A DNA stretch of 64,000 nt from Micromonospora sp. MP36 (lineage in GTDB: Bacteria > Actinomycetota > Actinomycetes > Mycobacteriales > Micromonosporaceae), in NCBI RefSeq assembly GCF_008119785.1, contig NZ_VSFA01000022.1, positions 22,000-85,999 of the forward strand. Reading direction: 5' to 3'. The notes beneath the pieces were generated by a model. That model worked only from the letters and a program-made list of their open reading frames with translations. It did not search any database and had not been told where the DNA came from. Below, in pieces: positions 1-9,127 of the stretch; the stretch's first letter is position 1, and every line of letters starts with the position of its first letter. A program made the translations under genes and the position numbers.

Positions 1-265
1 CGAGCACGGTGACCACCAGGTCTGGGGTGCGGGTGCCGCAGACACCCACCCGGTCGGCGCGCCCGACGCCCCGCTCGCGCAGCGCGGCGGCCACCCCGGC
101 GGCCCGGTCGACGAGTTCGGCGTAGCTGAGCCGGTCGTCCCACTGGCGGACGGCCACCGCGTCCGGGGTACGGGCCGCCTGGGCGGTGATCAGGTCGGCG
201 AGGGTCGCGTCCGGCCAGGGCAGGGCCTCGCCGGAGGCGGCGCTGGCGGTCAGGATGTCGGTCAC
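1..265 (-). CDS. Adenylation-domain (AMP-binding) protein, N-terminus only
   Basis: The first 88 residues of an NRPS-type or acyl-CoA-ligase-type adenylation protein; the rest lies beyond the left edge. The visible part carries the typical N-terminal subdomain pattern: a region resembling ADLITAQAARTPDAVAV, then LSYAELVDRAAGVAAALRE and a GVGRADRVGVCG segment. Start is GTG at 265. It overlaps the TGA of the upstream gene by four bases (GTGA), so it belongs to the same operon and is probably translationally coupled. It likely supplies a second activated amino or carboxylic acid to the pathway. Specificity residues are not in view, so the substrate is unknown. Confidence 0.85.
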   Translation of the reverse strand, partial: MTDILTASAASGEALPWPDATLADLITAQAARTPDAVAVRQWDDRLSYAELVDRAAGVAAALRERGVGRADRVGVCGTRTPDLVVTVL

Positions 266-2571
266 CGGTGGTCTCCCGTGGCTGGATCGGTGATCTGGAG
301 GCGCAGTTCGCTGACGTAGCCGCGTCCCTGCGCGTCGGTCACCCAGGCCTCGTCCGGGGCGGGCAGCAGTTCGCTGACCACCACCGGCACGTCCGGGCTG
401 GTCCGGTGGGCGGCGTCCACCATGGCGCAGAGCGACTGCGCGTACAGCGGGCCGGTCAGGTCGACGTAGCAGGGCTTGATCTCGGTGCCGACCTTGACGA
501 ACACCCGCTCGGGCAGGCCGGTGGCCGCCCGCCACCGGCGTACCGCGAGGTAGCGGGCGGTCTCGTCGGCGTGCCCGGCCAGCCCGCACTCGCCCGCCGT
601 GGTGCGCCAGGTACGCCGGGCCACCACCAGCCGGTCGATGGTGATCCGGGGGGTGTGCGGGGCCGGATCGAGCAGCTTGAACGCGTCCAGCAGCAGCGAG
701 TCGAGCAGGCTGGCGAAGACCTCCATGAGCGGCCAGCGGGTGGCGTCCGGGAACACCGCGACCAGTTGGTCGCCGTCACGCTCGACAGTGACCGCGGTGG
801 CCGGCACCAGCCGGTCGACGTCGGCGCCGTGCGCGGTGTCGATGCCGAGCTGGCGGTCCGCGGGCCCGGTGAGGGCGTACGTGGTGCGGGTGGTCCGCCG
901 GGGGAAGCTCTCCGGCCAGAGCACCCGCAGCCGGGCCGGGCCCAGGTCCGCGTCGAGGGCGGCCCGCAGCGCCGCCGGGTCGGGGTGGAACGGGCTCAGC
1001 ACGGCGCTGTCGTAGGCGACGTGGGCGGGGTGCAGCTCGCCCAGGACGAGCAGGAAGTCGCCCCGAGCAACTGCCTCGGGTGAGGCCGCGCCGAGCTGGA
1101 CGTCCGGGTTGTGCAGCCGGGCCGACGGCCAGCCGGGGCGGCCGGCCGGGAACAGCTGCCGGACCCGGTCGGCCAGATCCTCGGCGCGCAGCCGCAGCTC
1201 CGTCTGCTCGGCGGGCAGGTCGTGCAGGCCGAACAGCTGCGCCCACCGCTCGGTGAACGCCACCCCGGCCCGGCCGATCGGGCCGTCCGGGGCGATCAGC
1301 GTCCCCTGGGCCAGCAGCCAGAGGTCGGCCAGCCGCACCAGGCCGTCGGCGGCCAGTTCGTCGTGCAGGTCGGCGAAGAGCTCGGCACACCGGGCCGCGA
1401 CCTCCATCGTGTACCAGCGGGCGGTCTGCAGCACCACGGCGAGCGGGGCGGCCAGCGCGTCCACGACGGCGGAGCCGACATCGAACGCCAGGTCCCGGCT
1501 CGTCTCCTCGTAGCAAACGGTGCGGCCGGCGTACATCTGGCCGCTGTGCCGGGTGGCCGGGCGTCCGGTGACGGCGGTGAACTCGGTGTTCAGCGCGGCG
1601 AGGGCGGCGCCGAGCCGGTCGGCGTCGCCGGCCGCGGCGGCGACCTCGTCCCGGGCCGCGCGGAGCCGAGCGAAGCCCGCCCCCATCTCGTCCCGCACCC
1701 GGTCGTCGCCGATGGCCGCGATCCGCTCGGCGAGCACCCGCTCGGCGTCCGGGCTCACCGGCAGGTTCGCGCCCCAGATGAGCTGGCCGCGATCGACCCA
1801 CCGGTCGAGCAGCAGGTAGACGTCGTCGGCACCGTGCACCTCGCCGGCAGCGCGCATCCGCTCGGCCAGCTCGACCGCGGGGGTCCGGCCGTCGCAGGCG
1901 GCGAGCAGCCGGGCCTCGGTCGGGGTCAGCGCGATCGGCGGGTGCAGCGGCCAGAGCAGCTGGCGCCCCTCGACGGTCAAGTGCGGTTGCAGCGCCGGGG
2001 CCCACCAGCGCCGCACCGCCAGGTCGTCGGCGAGCCGGTCGGCGTACGCGATCAGCGCCCACGCCTCGAAGACCACCTCCCGGCGGTCGACCAGCGCCGG
2101 GCCGGGCGACAACCGGACACCCGGCTGCTCCGGGTCGACGGTGCCCCAGCAGACCGGGCCGAAGAAGCCGATGGTCTCCGCCTTGCCGCAGTAGCGCTGC
2201 CAGTAGCGCAGCAGGCTCAGTTCGCGCTTGCGCCGGCGTACGTTGCGCACCTCCGGGTCGGTGCGCAGCAGGCCGTCCAGCGCGACGAGCATGTCCGGGT
2301 TCTGCCAGGTGACCGCCTCGCGCAGCAGCGGGTCGGCGGCCAGCTCGTTGGCCACTGCGGAGGACTCGGCGAACGCCTCGCGCAGCGTCTTGTCCAGCAG
2401 TTCCGGGCTGCTCGCGCCGGCGAGCAGCGCGTCGGCGACGGCCGCCGCCTCGGGCGCGGCGAACCGGTCGAGCCCGGCCGCCGGGAAACCGGCCGTGCGC
2501 AACACCACGTCGCGCCAGACCGACCAGCCGGTCTGCCCGAGCGGCAGCAGGTGGCTCGCGGGGGCGGTCAC
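262..2571 (-). CDS. Stand-alone lantibiotic-dehydratase-type (LanB glutamylation domain) protein
   Basis: A 769-residue protein of the Lant_dehydr_N (PF04738) type, related to the glutamylation half of LanB enzymes, which use glutamyl-tRNA to activate Ser/Thr. The core signature is around residues 123-140: YWQRYCGK, then ETIGFFGP. This aligns by eye with the Arg/Thr-rich tRNA-Glu binding motif of NisB, with a Lys where NisB has its second Arg. The C-terminus ends in a family-like SELLPAPDEAW...YVSELRLQI segment. No elimination domain (SpaB_C type) follows, so it resembles a split dehydratase or a peptide aminoacyl-tRNA ligase. Start is GTG at 2571, overlapping the stop of the upstream paralogue (GTGA). 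It is clearly paralogous to the LanB half of that neighbour. No precursor peptide gene is visible, so the substrate may be carrier-bound or free; this is inference. Confidence 0.8.
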   Translation of the reverse strand: MTAPASHLLPLGQTGWSVWRDVVLRTAGFPAAGLDRFAAPEAAAVADALLAGASSPELLDKTLREAFAESSAVANELAADPLLREAVTWQNPDMLVALDGLLRTDPEVRNVRRRKRELSLLRYWQRYCGKAETIGFFGPVCWGTVDPEQPGVRLSPGPALVDRREVVFEAWALIAYADRLADDLAVRRWWAPALQPHLTVEGRQLLWPLHPPIALTPTEARLLAACDGRTPAVELAERMRAAGEVHGADDVYLLLDRWVDRGQLIWGANLPVSPDAERVLAERIAAIGDDRVRDEMGAGFARLRAARDEVAAAAGDADRLGAALAALNTEFTAVTGRPATRHSGQMYAGRTVCYEETSRDLAFDVGSAVVDALAAPLAVVLQTARWYTMEVAARCAELFADLHDELAADGLVRLADLWLLAQGTLIAPDGPIGRAGVAFTERWAQLFGLHDLPAEQTELRLRAEDLADRVRQLFPAGRPGWPSARLHNPDVQLGAASPEAVARGDFLLVLGELHPAHVAYDSAVLSPFHPDPAALRAALDADLGPARLRVLWPESFPRRTTRTTYALTGPADRQLGIDTAHGADVDRLVPATAVTVERDGDQLVAVFPDATRWPLMEVFASLLDSLLLDAFKLLDPAPHTPRITIDRLVVARRTWRTTAGECGLAGHADETARYLAVRRWRAATGLPERVFVKVGTEIKPCYVDLTGPLYAQSLCAMVDAAHRTSPDVPVVVSELLPAPDEAWVTDAQGRGYVSELRLQITDPATGDHR

Positions 2572-5500
2572 GATTGCTCCTTCCCGTGGGTGTCCACGAT
2601 GTGCAGCCGCAGCTCGCTGAAGTAGCGGCGACCGGCCGCGTCGGGCACCCAGGCCTGGTCCGGGGTGGGCAGCATCTCGCTGACCACCAGCGACACGTCG
2701 TCGCCGCCGTCGACCCGGGCGGCGCGGGCCATGGCACAGCACATGTTCGCGAAGGCGGGGCTGCTCAGGTCCACGAAGCAGGGCTTGGTCTCGGTGCCGA
2801 GCTTGACGTACACCTGCTCGGGCAGGCCGAGCCGGCGGCGCCACTCCCGGACGGCGAGGAACCGCTGCCGCTCGCCGGTCACCGTGGCCAGGCCGCTCTC
2901 CCCCACCGTGGTCCGCCAGGTCTGCCGCGCCACCACCACGTTGTCGAGGGTGATCCGGGGCGTGTACGGGGCGGCGGCGACCAGCTTGAACCCGTCCACC
3001 GCGTGCGCGCTGAACAGCTCGGCGAAGACCTCGGTGAGCGGCCAGCGCTGGCCGTCGGAGGCGGTGGCGACGAACTGCCCGTCGACGTCGCTGACCGTCA
3101 GGTCCACGGTGGGCAGCAGCCGACCCGGCTCGCCGCCGGGGGCCGTCTGGAAGGCGAGGTGCCGGTCGGTCGGGCCGGTCAGCGACTCGGAGGTACGGCT
3201 GGTCCGGCGCGGCCAGTCACTCGGGAAGAGCAGCCGGATCCGCCGCTGGCCCAGGTCCTCGGCCAGCGCGGCGCGCAGCCGCTCGACGTCCGGGTGCGAG
3301 GGGGTGAACACCGCGCAGTCGAACGACGACCAGGCGGCGTGCAGCTCACCGAGGACGACCGTGTACTCGCCCCGGCGCAACGCCTCCGCGTCGGTGGCGC
3401 AGATCTGCAGGTCGGGGCTGTGCATCACGGCGTTGGACCAGTCCGGCCGGGTGCCCGGGAAGACCTCGTCGATCCGGTCGGCCAGGTCGGCCGCGCGCAG
3501 CCGCACGTCGGTGGTGCCGGGGGGCAGCGCGTCCAGCCCGAACAGCCCGGCCCAGCGGGCGGCGAACTCGGCGGCGACGGCGTCCACCGGCCGCTCCCCG
3601 CCGCCCCAGAACAGACCCTGGGTCAGGAACCACAGGTCCGCCAGGGCGACCGGGCCGCCACCGGCCTCGGCGCGCAGCTCCTCGTAGAGCCCCCGGAGCA
3701 CCTCCCCGTACGCCTCGGCCAGCGCGTTGGCCATCCAGCGGGCGGCGCGCAGCAGCACGTCCAGCGGGGCGGCGAGCTCGTCCAGCAGCGGCGCCCCGAA
3801 CACCACCGCCAGGTCGCGGGCGGTGTCCTCGTAGCAGATCGTCCGGCCGGCGTACATCTGCCCGGCGCGGCGGCTGGCCGGGGTGCCGGTCAGCTCGGTG
3901 AAGGTGGCGTCGAGGGCGTCGAGGGCGGCGCGCAGCCGGTCCGGGTCCCCGGCCGCGGCGGCCACGGCGTCCCGCGCGACGCGCAACCGGTCGAACCCGG
4001 CCTGGGCGCTCGCGCGGGCCGCCTGGTCACCGATCGCGGCGATCCGGGCGGCGAGCACCTGCTCGGCGTCCGGGCTGACCGGCAGGGCGGCGTCCCAGGT
4101 GATCAGTTCCCGTTCCACCAGGCGGTCGAGCAGCGCGTACCCGTCCTCGGGCCGGCGCAGCCCGACGGCCGGGTCGGTCACCAGGTCGGCGGCGGACCGG
4201 CGGCCGTCGGCCGCGGCGAGCAGCGCGGCCTCCACCGGGGACAGCGACAGCGGCGGGCGCCCGGGGCGCAGCACGGTCCGGTCCCGGACGGCGAGCTGCG
4301 GCAGCAGCATCGGTGGCCACCAGCGGCGCACCGCGAGGTCCGCGCCGATCCGGTCGGCGTACGCGGCCAGCGCCCAGGACTCGAACCACACCCAGCGGCG
4401 GGCGGTGAGCTGCGCGCCGGCGCGTACCCGGACGGCCTCCGGCTGATCGGGGTCGAGGGTGACCCAGCAGCTGGGCCCGAAGAAGCCAACCGTCTCGTTC
4501 TTGCCGCAGTAGCGCTGCCAGTACTTGAGCAGCGCCCGTTCCCGGTCGCGGCGCTTCACGTTGCGGGGCGCGTCGCCGCCGGCGCGCGCCAGGCCGTCCA
4601 GCGCCACCAGCGCACCCCGGTTCTGCCAGGTGACCGCCTCGCGCAGCAGCGGGTCGGCGGCCAGTTCGGTCAGCCGGTCGGCGGCGGCCCGGACGGCCTC
4701 GTCGAACTCCTTGTCGTACCGGTCCTCACAGGAACCGGTGGCCAGTAGTTCGTCGGCCGCCGCGGCGGCCCGGGGGGCGGAGAGAAGGTCGAGGCCGGTG
4801 GCCGGGAAGCCGGTGGTGCGCAGGATCGCGTCGCGCCAGACCGACCACCCAGTGTCGCCCAGCGGCACCCGGTGCGCGTCGGGGACGGCGGCCCGTCCGG
4901 CTGCCGGGCCGCCGACCGCCGGGGCGTCGACGGTCAGCGCGCCGGCCAGGTCGGCGCGGATCGCGGCCAGCACGTCGGGGAGCTGGTCGTGCAGGAAGAA
5001 GTGCCCGCCGTCGATCTCGTGCAGGGTGAACCCGGCGGCGGTGTGCTCCGCCCAGGCGGCGCTGTGCTCGCGGGTGACCGCCCGGTCACGGACGCCGCTG
5101 AACGCGACGATCGGCACCGGCAGCGGCTCGCCGGCCACGTACCGGTAGCTGTCCACCCGGCCGAAGTCGGCCCGCAGCAGCGGCAGCAGCAGCTCCACCA
5201 GCTCGGGATGGTCGAGCAGCTCGGCGGGGAGCCCGCCGCCCTCGCCGAGGCGGCGCAGCAGTTCCTCGTCGTCCACCCGGGACAGCCCGTCGAAGAGGCT
5301 GGGCGCGCCCACGTGCGGGGCGCGGGCGCCGCCGACGTACAGGCGCAGCGGCAGCGGCCGGCCGGACCGGCGCAGCTCCCGGACCACCTCGAAGCCGACC
5401 CGGCCGCCCATCGAGTGCCCGTAGATGGCGTACGGGCGGTCGGCCCGGGAGGCGATGGCGGCGGCGACGTCGGCCACGTCGAAGCGCGGGTCCTCGCTGA

Positions 5501-5663
5501 TCCGGTTCTCCCGGCCGGGCAGTTGCACCGGCAGCACCTCGACGTCCGGGCCGATCCCTTCCTGCCACCGCCGGAACGCGCTGGCGCCGGCTCCGGCGTA
5601 GGGCAGGCAGAACAACCGCACCGGCGCCTGGGGTCGGCTTCCGGCGGAGACGAACCAGTTCAC
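2568..5663 (-). CDS. Type II thioesterase fused to LanB-type glutamylation domain
   Basis: A 1031-residue fusion. Residues 1-245 form a GrsT/RifR-like type II thioesterase with the FCLPYAGAGAS start, GHSMGG nucleophile elbow (Ser84), Asp193 in SGVRDRAV and His221 in GGHFFL, so the catalytic triad is complete. An Ala/Pro-rich linker (about 246-265) leads into a PF04738-like LanB domain (about 266-1031) with WSVWRDAILRTTGFP and the YWQRYCGKNETVGFFGP motif (381-397). The LanB half is similar along its length to the next gene, so it arose by duplication. Start is GTG at 5663, overlapping the NRPS-PKS stop by four bases. A thioesterase that normally unloads carrier proteins, joined to a tRNA-dependent transferase domain, suggests action on carrier-tethered intermediates. 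I know of no characterised protein with this layout. Confidence 0.85.
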   Translation of the reverse strand: MNWFVSAGSRPQAPVRLFCLPYAGAGASAFRRWQEGIGPDVEVLPVQLPGRENRISEDPRFDVADVAAAIASRADRPYAIYGHSMGGRVGFEVVRELRRSGRPLPLRLYVGGARAPHVGAPSLFDGLSRVDDEELLRRLGEGGGLPAELLDHPELVELLLPLLRADFGRVDSYRYVAGEPLPVPIVAFSGVRDRAVTREHSAAWAEHTAAGFTLHEIDGGHFFLHDQLPDVLAAIRADLAGALTVDAPAVGGPAAGRAAVPDAHRVPLGDTGWSVWRDAILRTTGFPATGLDLLSAPRAAAAADELLATGSCEDRYDKEFDEAVRAAADRLTELAADPLLREAVTWQNRGALVALDGLARAGGDAPRNVKRRDRERALLKYWQRYCGKNETVGFFGPSCWVTLDPDQPEAVRVRAGAQLTARRWVWFESWALAAYADRIGADLAVRRWWPPMLLPQLAVRDRTVLRPGRPPLSLSPVEAALLAAADGRRSAADLVTDPAVGLRRPEDGYALLDRLVERELITWDAALPVSPDAEQVLAARIAAIGDQAARASAQAGFDRLRVARDAVAAAAGDPDRLRAALDALDATFTELTGTPASRRAGQMYAGRTICYEDTARDLAVVFGAPLLDELAAPLDVLLRAARWMANALAEAYGEVLRGLYEELRAEAGGGPVALADLWFLTQGLFWGGGERPVDAVAAEFAARWAGLFGLDALPPGTTDVRLRAADLADRIDEVFPGTRPDWSNAVMHSPDLQICATDAEALRRGEYTVVLGELHAAWSSFDCAVFTPSHPDVERLRAALAEDLGQRRIRLLFPSDWPRRTSRTSESLTGPTDRHLAFQTAPGGEPGRLLPTVDLTVSDVDGQFVATASDGQRWPLTEVFAELFSAHAVDGFKLVAAAPYTPRITLDNVVVARQTWRTTVGESGLATVTGERQRFLAVREWRRRLGLPEQVYVKLGTETKPCFVDLSSPAFANMCCAMARAARVDGGDDVSLVVSEMLPTPDQAWVPDAAGRRYFSELRLHIVDTHGKEQS

Positions 5664-8600
5664 CGTGGACCTTTCTGCACGGGGTCGATCCAGTACCGCT
5701 GGCGCTGGAACGGGTAGGTGGGCAGCCCGGTACGCCGGACCGTGCCCTCGGGATGCAGGACGTCCCAGTCGACGTCCCGCCCGGCGACCCAGTCGGCCGC
5801 CAGTTCACGCAGCGGGCCACCGTCGCCGGCGATCCGGGCGTCGGTGTCGAGCAGCACGTCCAGCGCGGCGAGCGCGCCCGGCAGGTCGGCGGCGACCACG
5901 GCGGCCCGGTGGGCGAACGCCTGCCGGCCGAGCGCCAGGGTGGCGGCGACCTCGGGCAGCGCCGGCACGGCGCCGGCCAGGTGGGCCCGCAGCCGGGTCA
6001 GCGCGGCCCGCAGCGCCACCGGGGTACGCGCGGACACCGGCAGCAGCCAGGGGCCGTCGGCTGGGGCGTCCAGCGGCTCGTCCGGCGGGGGCTGCTCCAC
6101 CACCACGTGCGCGTTGGTGCCGCCGAGCCCGAAGGCGCTGACCCCCGCCACCCGGCGCGGGCCCTCCGGCCAGTCCCGTGCCTTGGTGGGCACGTAGAAC
6201 GGGCCGGCGGCCAGGTCGATCTCCGGGTGCGGGCGGGTGAAGTGCAGGTTCGGCGGGATCACGCCGTGCCGTACGGCGAGCACCGTCTTGATCAGCCCGG
6301 CGATGCCGGCGGCGGCGTCGAGGTGGCCGATGTTGGTCTTCACCGAGCCGAGCGCGCAGGACTCGGCGGGCCCGCCGGCGTACACCTCGTGCAGCGCGGC
6401 CACCTCGATGGCGTCGCCGAGGGGCGTGCCGCTGCCGTGGCCCTCGACGAAGCGGACCTCGCCGGGGGCGACCTCGGCGGTGGCGAGGGCGTTCGCGACG
6501 GCGGCGGCCTGCCCGGCCGGGCCGGGGACGGCGAAGCCGGCCCGGTCCGCACCGTCGTTGGTGACCGCCCAGCCGGGCAGCACCGCGTAGATCCGGTCCC
6601 CGTCGGCCTGCGCGTCGGCGAGCCGGCGCAGCGCGACCACGCCGACCCCGGAGCCGAAGCCGGACCCATTGGCGCCCTCGTCGAAGGCGCGGCACCGGCC
6701 ATCCGGGGAAGCCAGCCCGCCCGGGGTGTGCCGGTGCCGGGGCCAGGTGACGGTGACGCCGCCGGCGAGGGCGATGTCGCACTGGTAGTCGGCGAGGCTC
6801 TGCGCGGCGAGGCAGACCGCGACCAGGGAACTGGAGCAGGCGCTCTGCACGGCCAGCGCGGGCCCGGTCAGCCCGAGCCGGTAGGCGACCTGCCCGGGCA
6901 GGTGGTCGGTGAACTGCCGGCCGATCAGCCGCGCCTCCCAGTCGTCCGGGTCCACGTCGCCGACCACCGCGGGGTTGTCGAGCAGGTGGAACAGGAAGTA
7001 CCGGTTGGCGGAGGCGGCCGAGTAGACCCCGATCAGGCCGGGGAACCGCGCGGGGTCGTGCCCGGCGTCCTCCAGGGCCTCCCAGGCGGTCTCCAGGAAG
7101 AGTCGGTGCTGCGGGTCGGTCCGGGCGGCCTCGTCGGCGCCGAAGGCGAAGAACTCGGCGTCGAAGTCGGCCACCCCGTCGAGCCGGCCGACCGCCCGCA
7201 CGTGCCGTGGGTCGTTGCGCAGCCCCGGCCCGACGCCGAGCGCGGCCAGTTCCTCGTCCGTGTGGTCGTGGATGGAGTCGACGCCGGTGCACAGGTTCCA
7301 CCAGAAGGTGGCCACGTCGGGGGCGCCGGGGAAGCGGCCGGCGAGCCCGACCACGGCGATCTCGTCGCCGGTGTACTCGCGGGGCGCGGCGGCCGGGGCG
7401 GCCGGCACGGGCAGCACCGGCGCGCGGACCGCCTCGGACGGGGCGTCGAGCAGCGCCGCCTGGGCGGCCACCGTGGGGTGGTCGAACAGGCGCAGCATCG
7501 GCAGCCGCACCCCGAAGTGTTCGGCCAGCCGCTGCTGCACCTGGCCGAGGAGCAGCGACTGCCCGCCCACGTCGAAGAAGCTGTCGTCGCGCCCGACCGC
7601 GTCGCGGCCGAGCACCGCGCACCAGATGTCGTGCACGATCCGCTCGGTGTCGGTGGTCGGCGCGGCGCCGGCGGGCACCTCGCGGGCCGGGTCGGGCAGC
7701 GCCCGCTCGTCCACCTTGCCGGTGACGGTGAGCGGGAACTCGTCGAGCACCACCACCGCGCGGGGCAGCGCGTACTCGGGCAGCGCCGCGGCGAGGGCGG
7801 CCCGCAGCGCCGCCGCGTCCGGCCGGGTCCCGTCGGCCGGACGGGCGTACGCCAGCAGCTCGCCGTCCCGGGCGATGGCCCGTACGCCGGCCACGCCGGG
7901 CTGGGCGGCGAGCACCGCCTCGATCTCGGTCAGCTCGACCCGGTGCCCGCGTACCTTGACCTGCCGGTCGAGCCGGCCGAGGCAGACCAGGTCGCCGCCG
8001 GGCAGCCGCCGGCCGAGGTCGCCGGTGCGGTACGCGCGCACCCCGTCGGCGGCCACGGTGAACCGGTCGCTGTCCTGGTTGAGGTAGCCGGGGGCGAGGT
8101 GCGGGCTGCGCACCACGATCTCCCCGGTGTCCGGGGCGAGGTGCAGCTCGTAGCCGGGGAACGCGGCGCCGATCGGCAACGGGCCGGTGGCGGCCGGATC
8201 CACGGTGGACAGCGGCAGGGCGTACCGCGCGACGAAGGTCATCTCGGTGGCGCCGTAGCCGTTGACCAGCTCGCAGTCCGGCGCGAAACGGCCCCGGCCG
8301 CGGGCCGCGTCGGCGTACGTGGCCTGCTCGCCGCCGAGCAGGACCACCCGGACCGCGTCGAGCCGCCGGTCGCCGAGGGTGTCGAGCAGGAACCGGTAGA
8401 CCGTGGGCGTGCAGTGCAGCACGGTCGCCCGGTGCCGGTCGAGCTGTTCGACCGCGTACGCGGGCCCCTGCCGGCGCAGGTCGACCGGGATCACGGCGGC
8501 GCCGGTGAGCAGTGCCGGGTACAGGTCCGGGATGGCGGCGTCGAAGCTGAACGAGGCGAGCAGGCTGAGCCGGTCGGTCGGACCGATGGCCAGCGCGGCG

Positions 8601-9127
8601 ATCTGGTTGTCGACGACGTGCGCCAGGTTGCGGTGGGTCTGCCCGACCGCCTTGGGCACCCCGGTGGAGCCGGAGGTGAACAGCACGTACGCGAGCGCGT
8701 CCGGATCGACCGGGACCGGCCGCAGCGGGGCGGGCGGCACGTCGTCCAGCGGCACCACGGTCCGGCCGTCGGCGAGCCCGCGGGCGAGCTCCCGGTGCCC
8801 GGCAGCGCAGGCGATCGCGCTCACCCCGGCGGCGGCGAGCATGTGGCGCAGCCGGTCGACCGGGAAGCCCGGGTCCAGCGGCACGTACGCGCATCCCGCG
8901 GCGAGGGCGCCGAGGAGCGCGGCGACGGTCGGCGCGCCGTGCGCGGTGAGCAGGGCGACCCGGTCGCCGGGTCGGACGCCGGCGGCGGCGAGCGCGGCGG
9001 CGTGCCCACCGGCAGCGCCGGCCAGCTCGGCGTAGCTGACCTCGTGGGTCTCATCGAGCAGGGCCGGACGATCACCGTGGCGTGCCGTCATCTCGCCGAA
9101 GCGATTGATGATTATCGACGTCGACAT
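5660..9127 (-). CDS. NRPS-PKS hybrid: adenylation, carrier, ketosynthase (no acyltransferase)
   Basis: A 1155-residue module. The adenylation domain (1-480) has A3 LFTSGSTGVPKA, A5 NGYGATE, A7 YRTGDL, A8 GRLDRQVKVRGHRVEL and A10 Lys471 in TVTGKVD. Asp sits at the position that usually binds the alpha-amino group (FSFDAAIP). A carrier domain (about 493-560) has Ser524 in FFDVGGQSLL. The ketosynthase (586-1010) has Cys764 in ACSSS, His897 in EGHGSGT and His935 in NIGHL, so it looks active. Residues 1025-1150 keep the KS-AT linker and the post-AT LPTYPFQRQRYW tail, but the acyltransferase between them is missing. With no condensation domain it looks like a loading or starter module that passes an aminoacyl group to the KS. 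ATG at 9127 was chosen because the A domain begins at once; the nearby RBS is weak. Confidence 0.9.
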   Translation of the reverse strand: MSTSIIINRFGEMTARHGDRPALLDETHEVSYAELAGAAGGHAAALAAAGVRPGDRVALLTAHGAPTVAALLGALAAGCAYVPLDPGFPVDRLRHMLAAAGVSAIACAAGHRELARGLADGRTVVPLDDVPPAPLRPVPVDPDALAYVLFTSGSTGVPKAVGQTHRNLAHVVDNQIAALAIGPTDRLSLLASFSFDAAIPDLYPALLTGAAVIPVDLRRQGPAYAVEQLDRHRATVLHCTPTVYRFLLDTLGDRRLDAVRVVLLGGEQATYADAARGRGRFAPDCELVNGYGATEMTFVARYALPLSTVDPAATGPLPIGAAFPGYELHLAPDTGEIVVRSPHLAPGYLNQDSDRFTVAADGVRAYRTGDLGRRLPGGDLVCLGRLDRQVKVRGHRVELTEIEAVLAAQPGVAGVRAIARDGELLAYARPADGTRPDAAALRAALAAALPEYALPRAVVVLDEFPLTVTGKVDERALPDPAREVPAGAAPTTDTERIVHDIWCAVLGRDAVGRDDSFFDVGGQSLLLGQVQQRLAEHFGVRLPMLRLFDHPTVAAQAALLDAPSEAVRAPVLPVPAAPAAAPREYTGDEIAVVGLAGRFPGAPDVATFWWNLCTGVDSIHDHTDEELAALGVGPGLRNDPRHVRAVGRLDGVADFDAEFFAFGADEAARTDPQHRLFLETAWEALEDAGHDPARFPGLIGVYSAASANRYFLFHLLDNPAVVGDVDPDDWEARLIGRQFTDHLPGQVAYRLGLTGPALAVQSACSSSLVAVCLAAQSLADYQCDIALAGGVTVTWPRHRHTPGGLASPDGRCRAFDEGANGSGFGSGVGVVALRRLADAQADGDRIYAVLPGWAVTNDGADRAGFAVPGPAGQAAAVANALATAEVAPGEVRFVEGHGSGTPLGDAIEVAALHEVYAGGPAESCALGSVKTNIGHLDAAAGIAGLIKTVLAVRHGVIPPNLHFTRPHPEIDLAAGPFYVPTKARDWPEGPRRVAGVSAFGLGGTNAHVVVEQPPPDEPLDAPADGPWLLPVSARTPVALRAALTRLRAHLAGAVPALPEVAATLALGRQAFAHRAAVVAADLPGALAALDVLLDTDARIAGDGGPLRELAADWVAGRDVDWDVLHPEGTVRRTGLPTYPFQRQRYWIDPVQKGPR

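Noticed and set aside
268..4748. Long plus-strand reading frames opposite the LanB genes
   Set aside because: They are G+C-driven shadows. Their proteins are Gly/Arg/Pro-rich without family features, while the minus-strand products match known domains.
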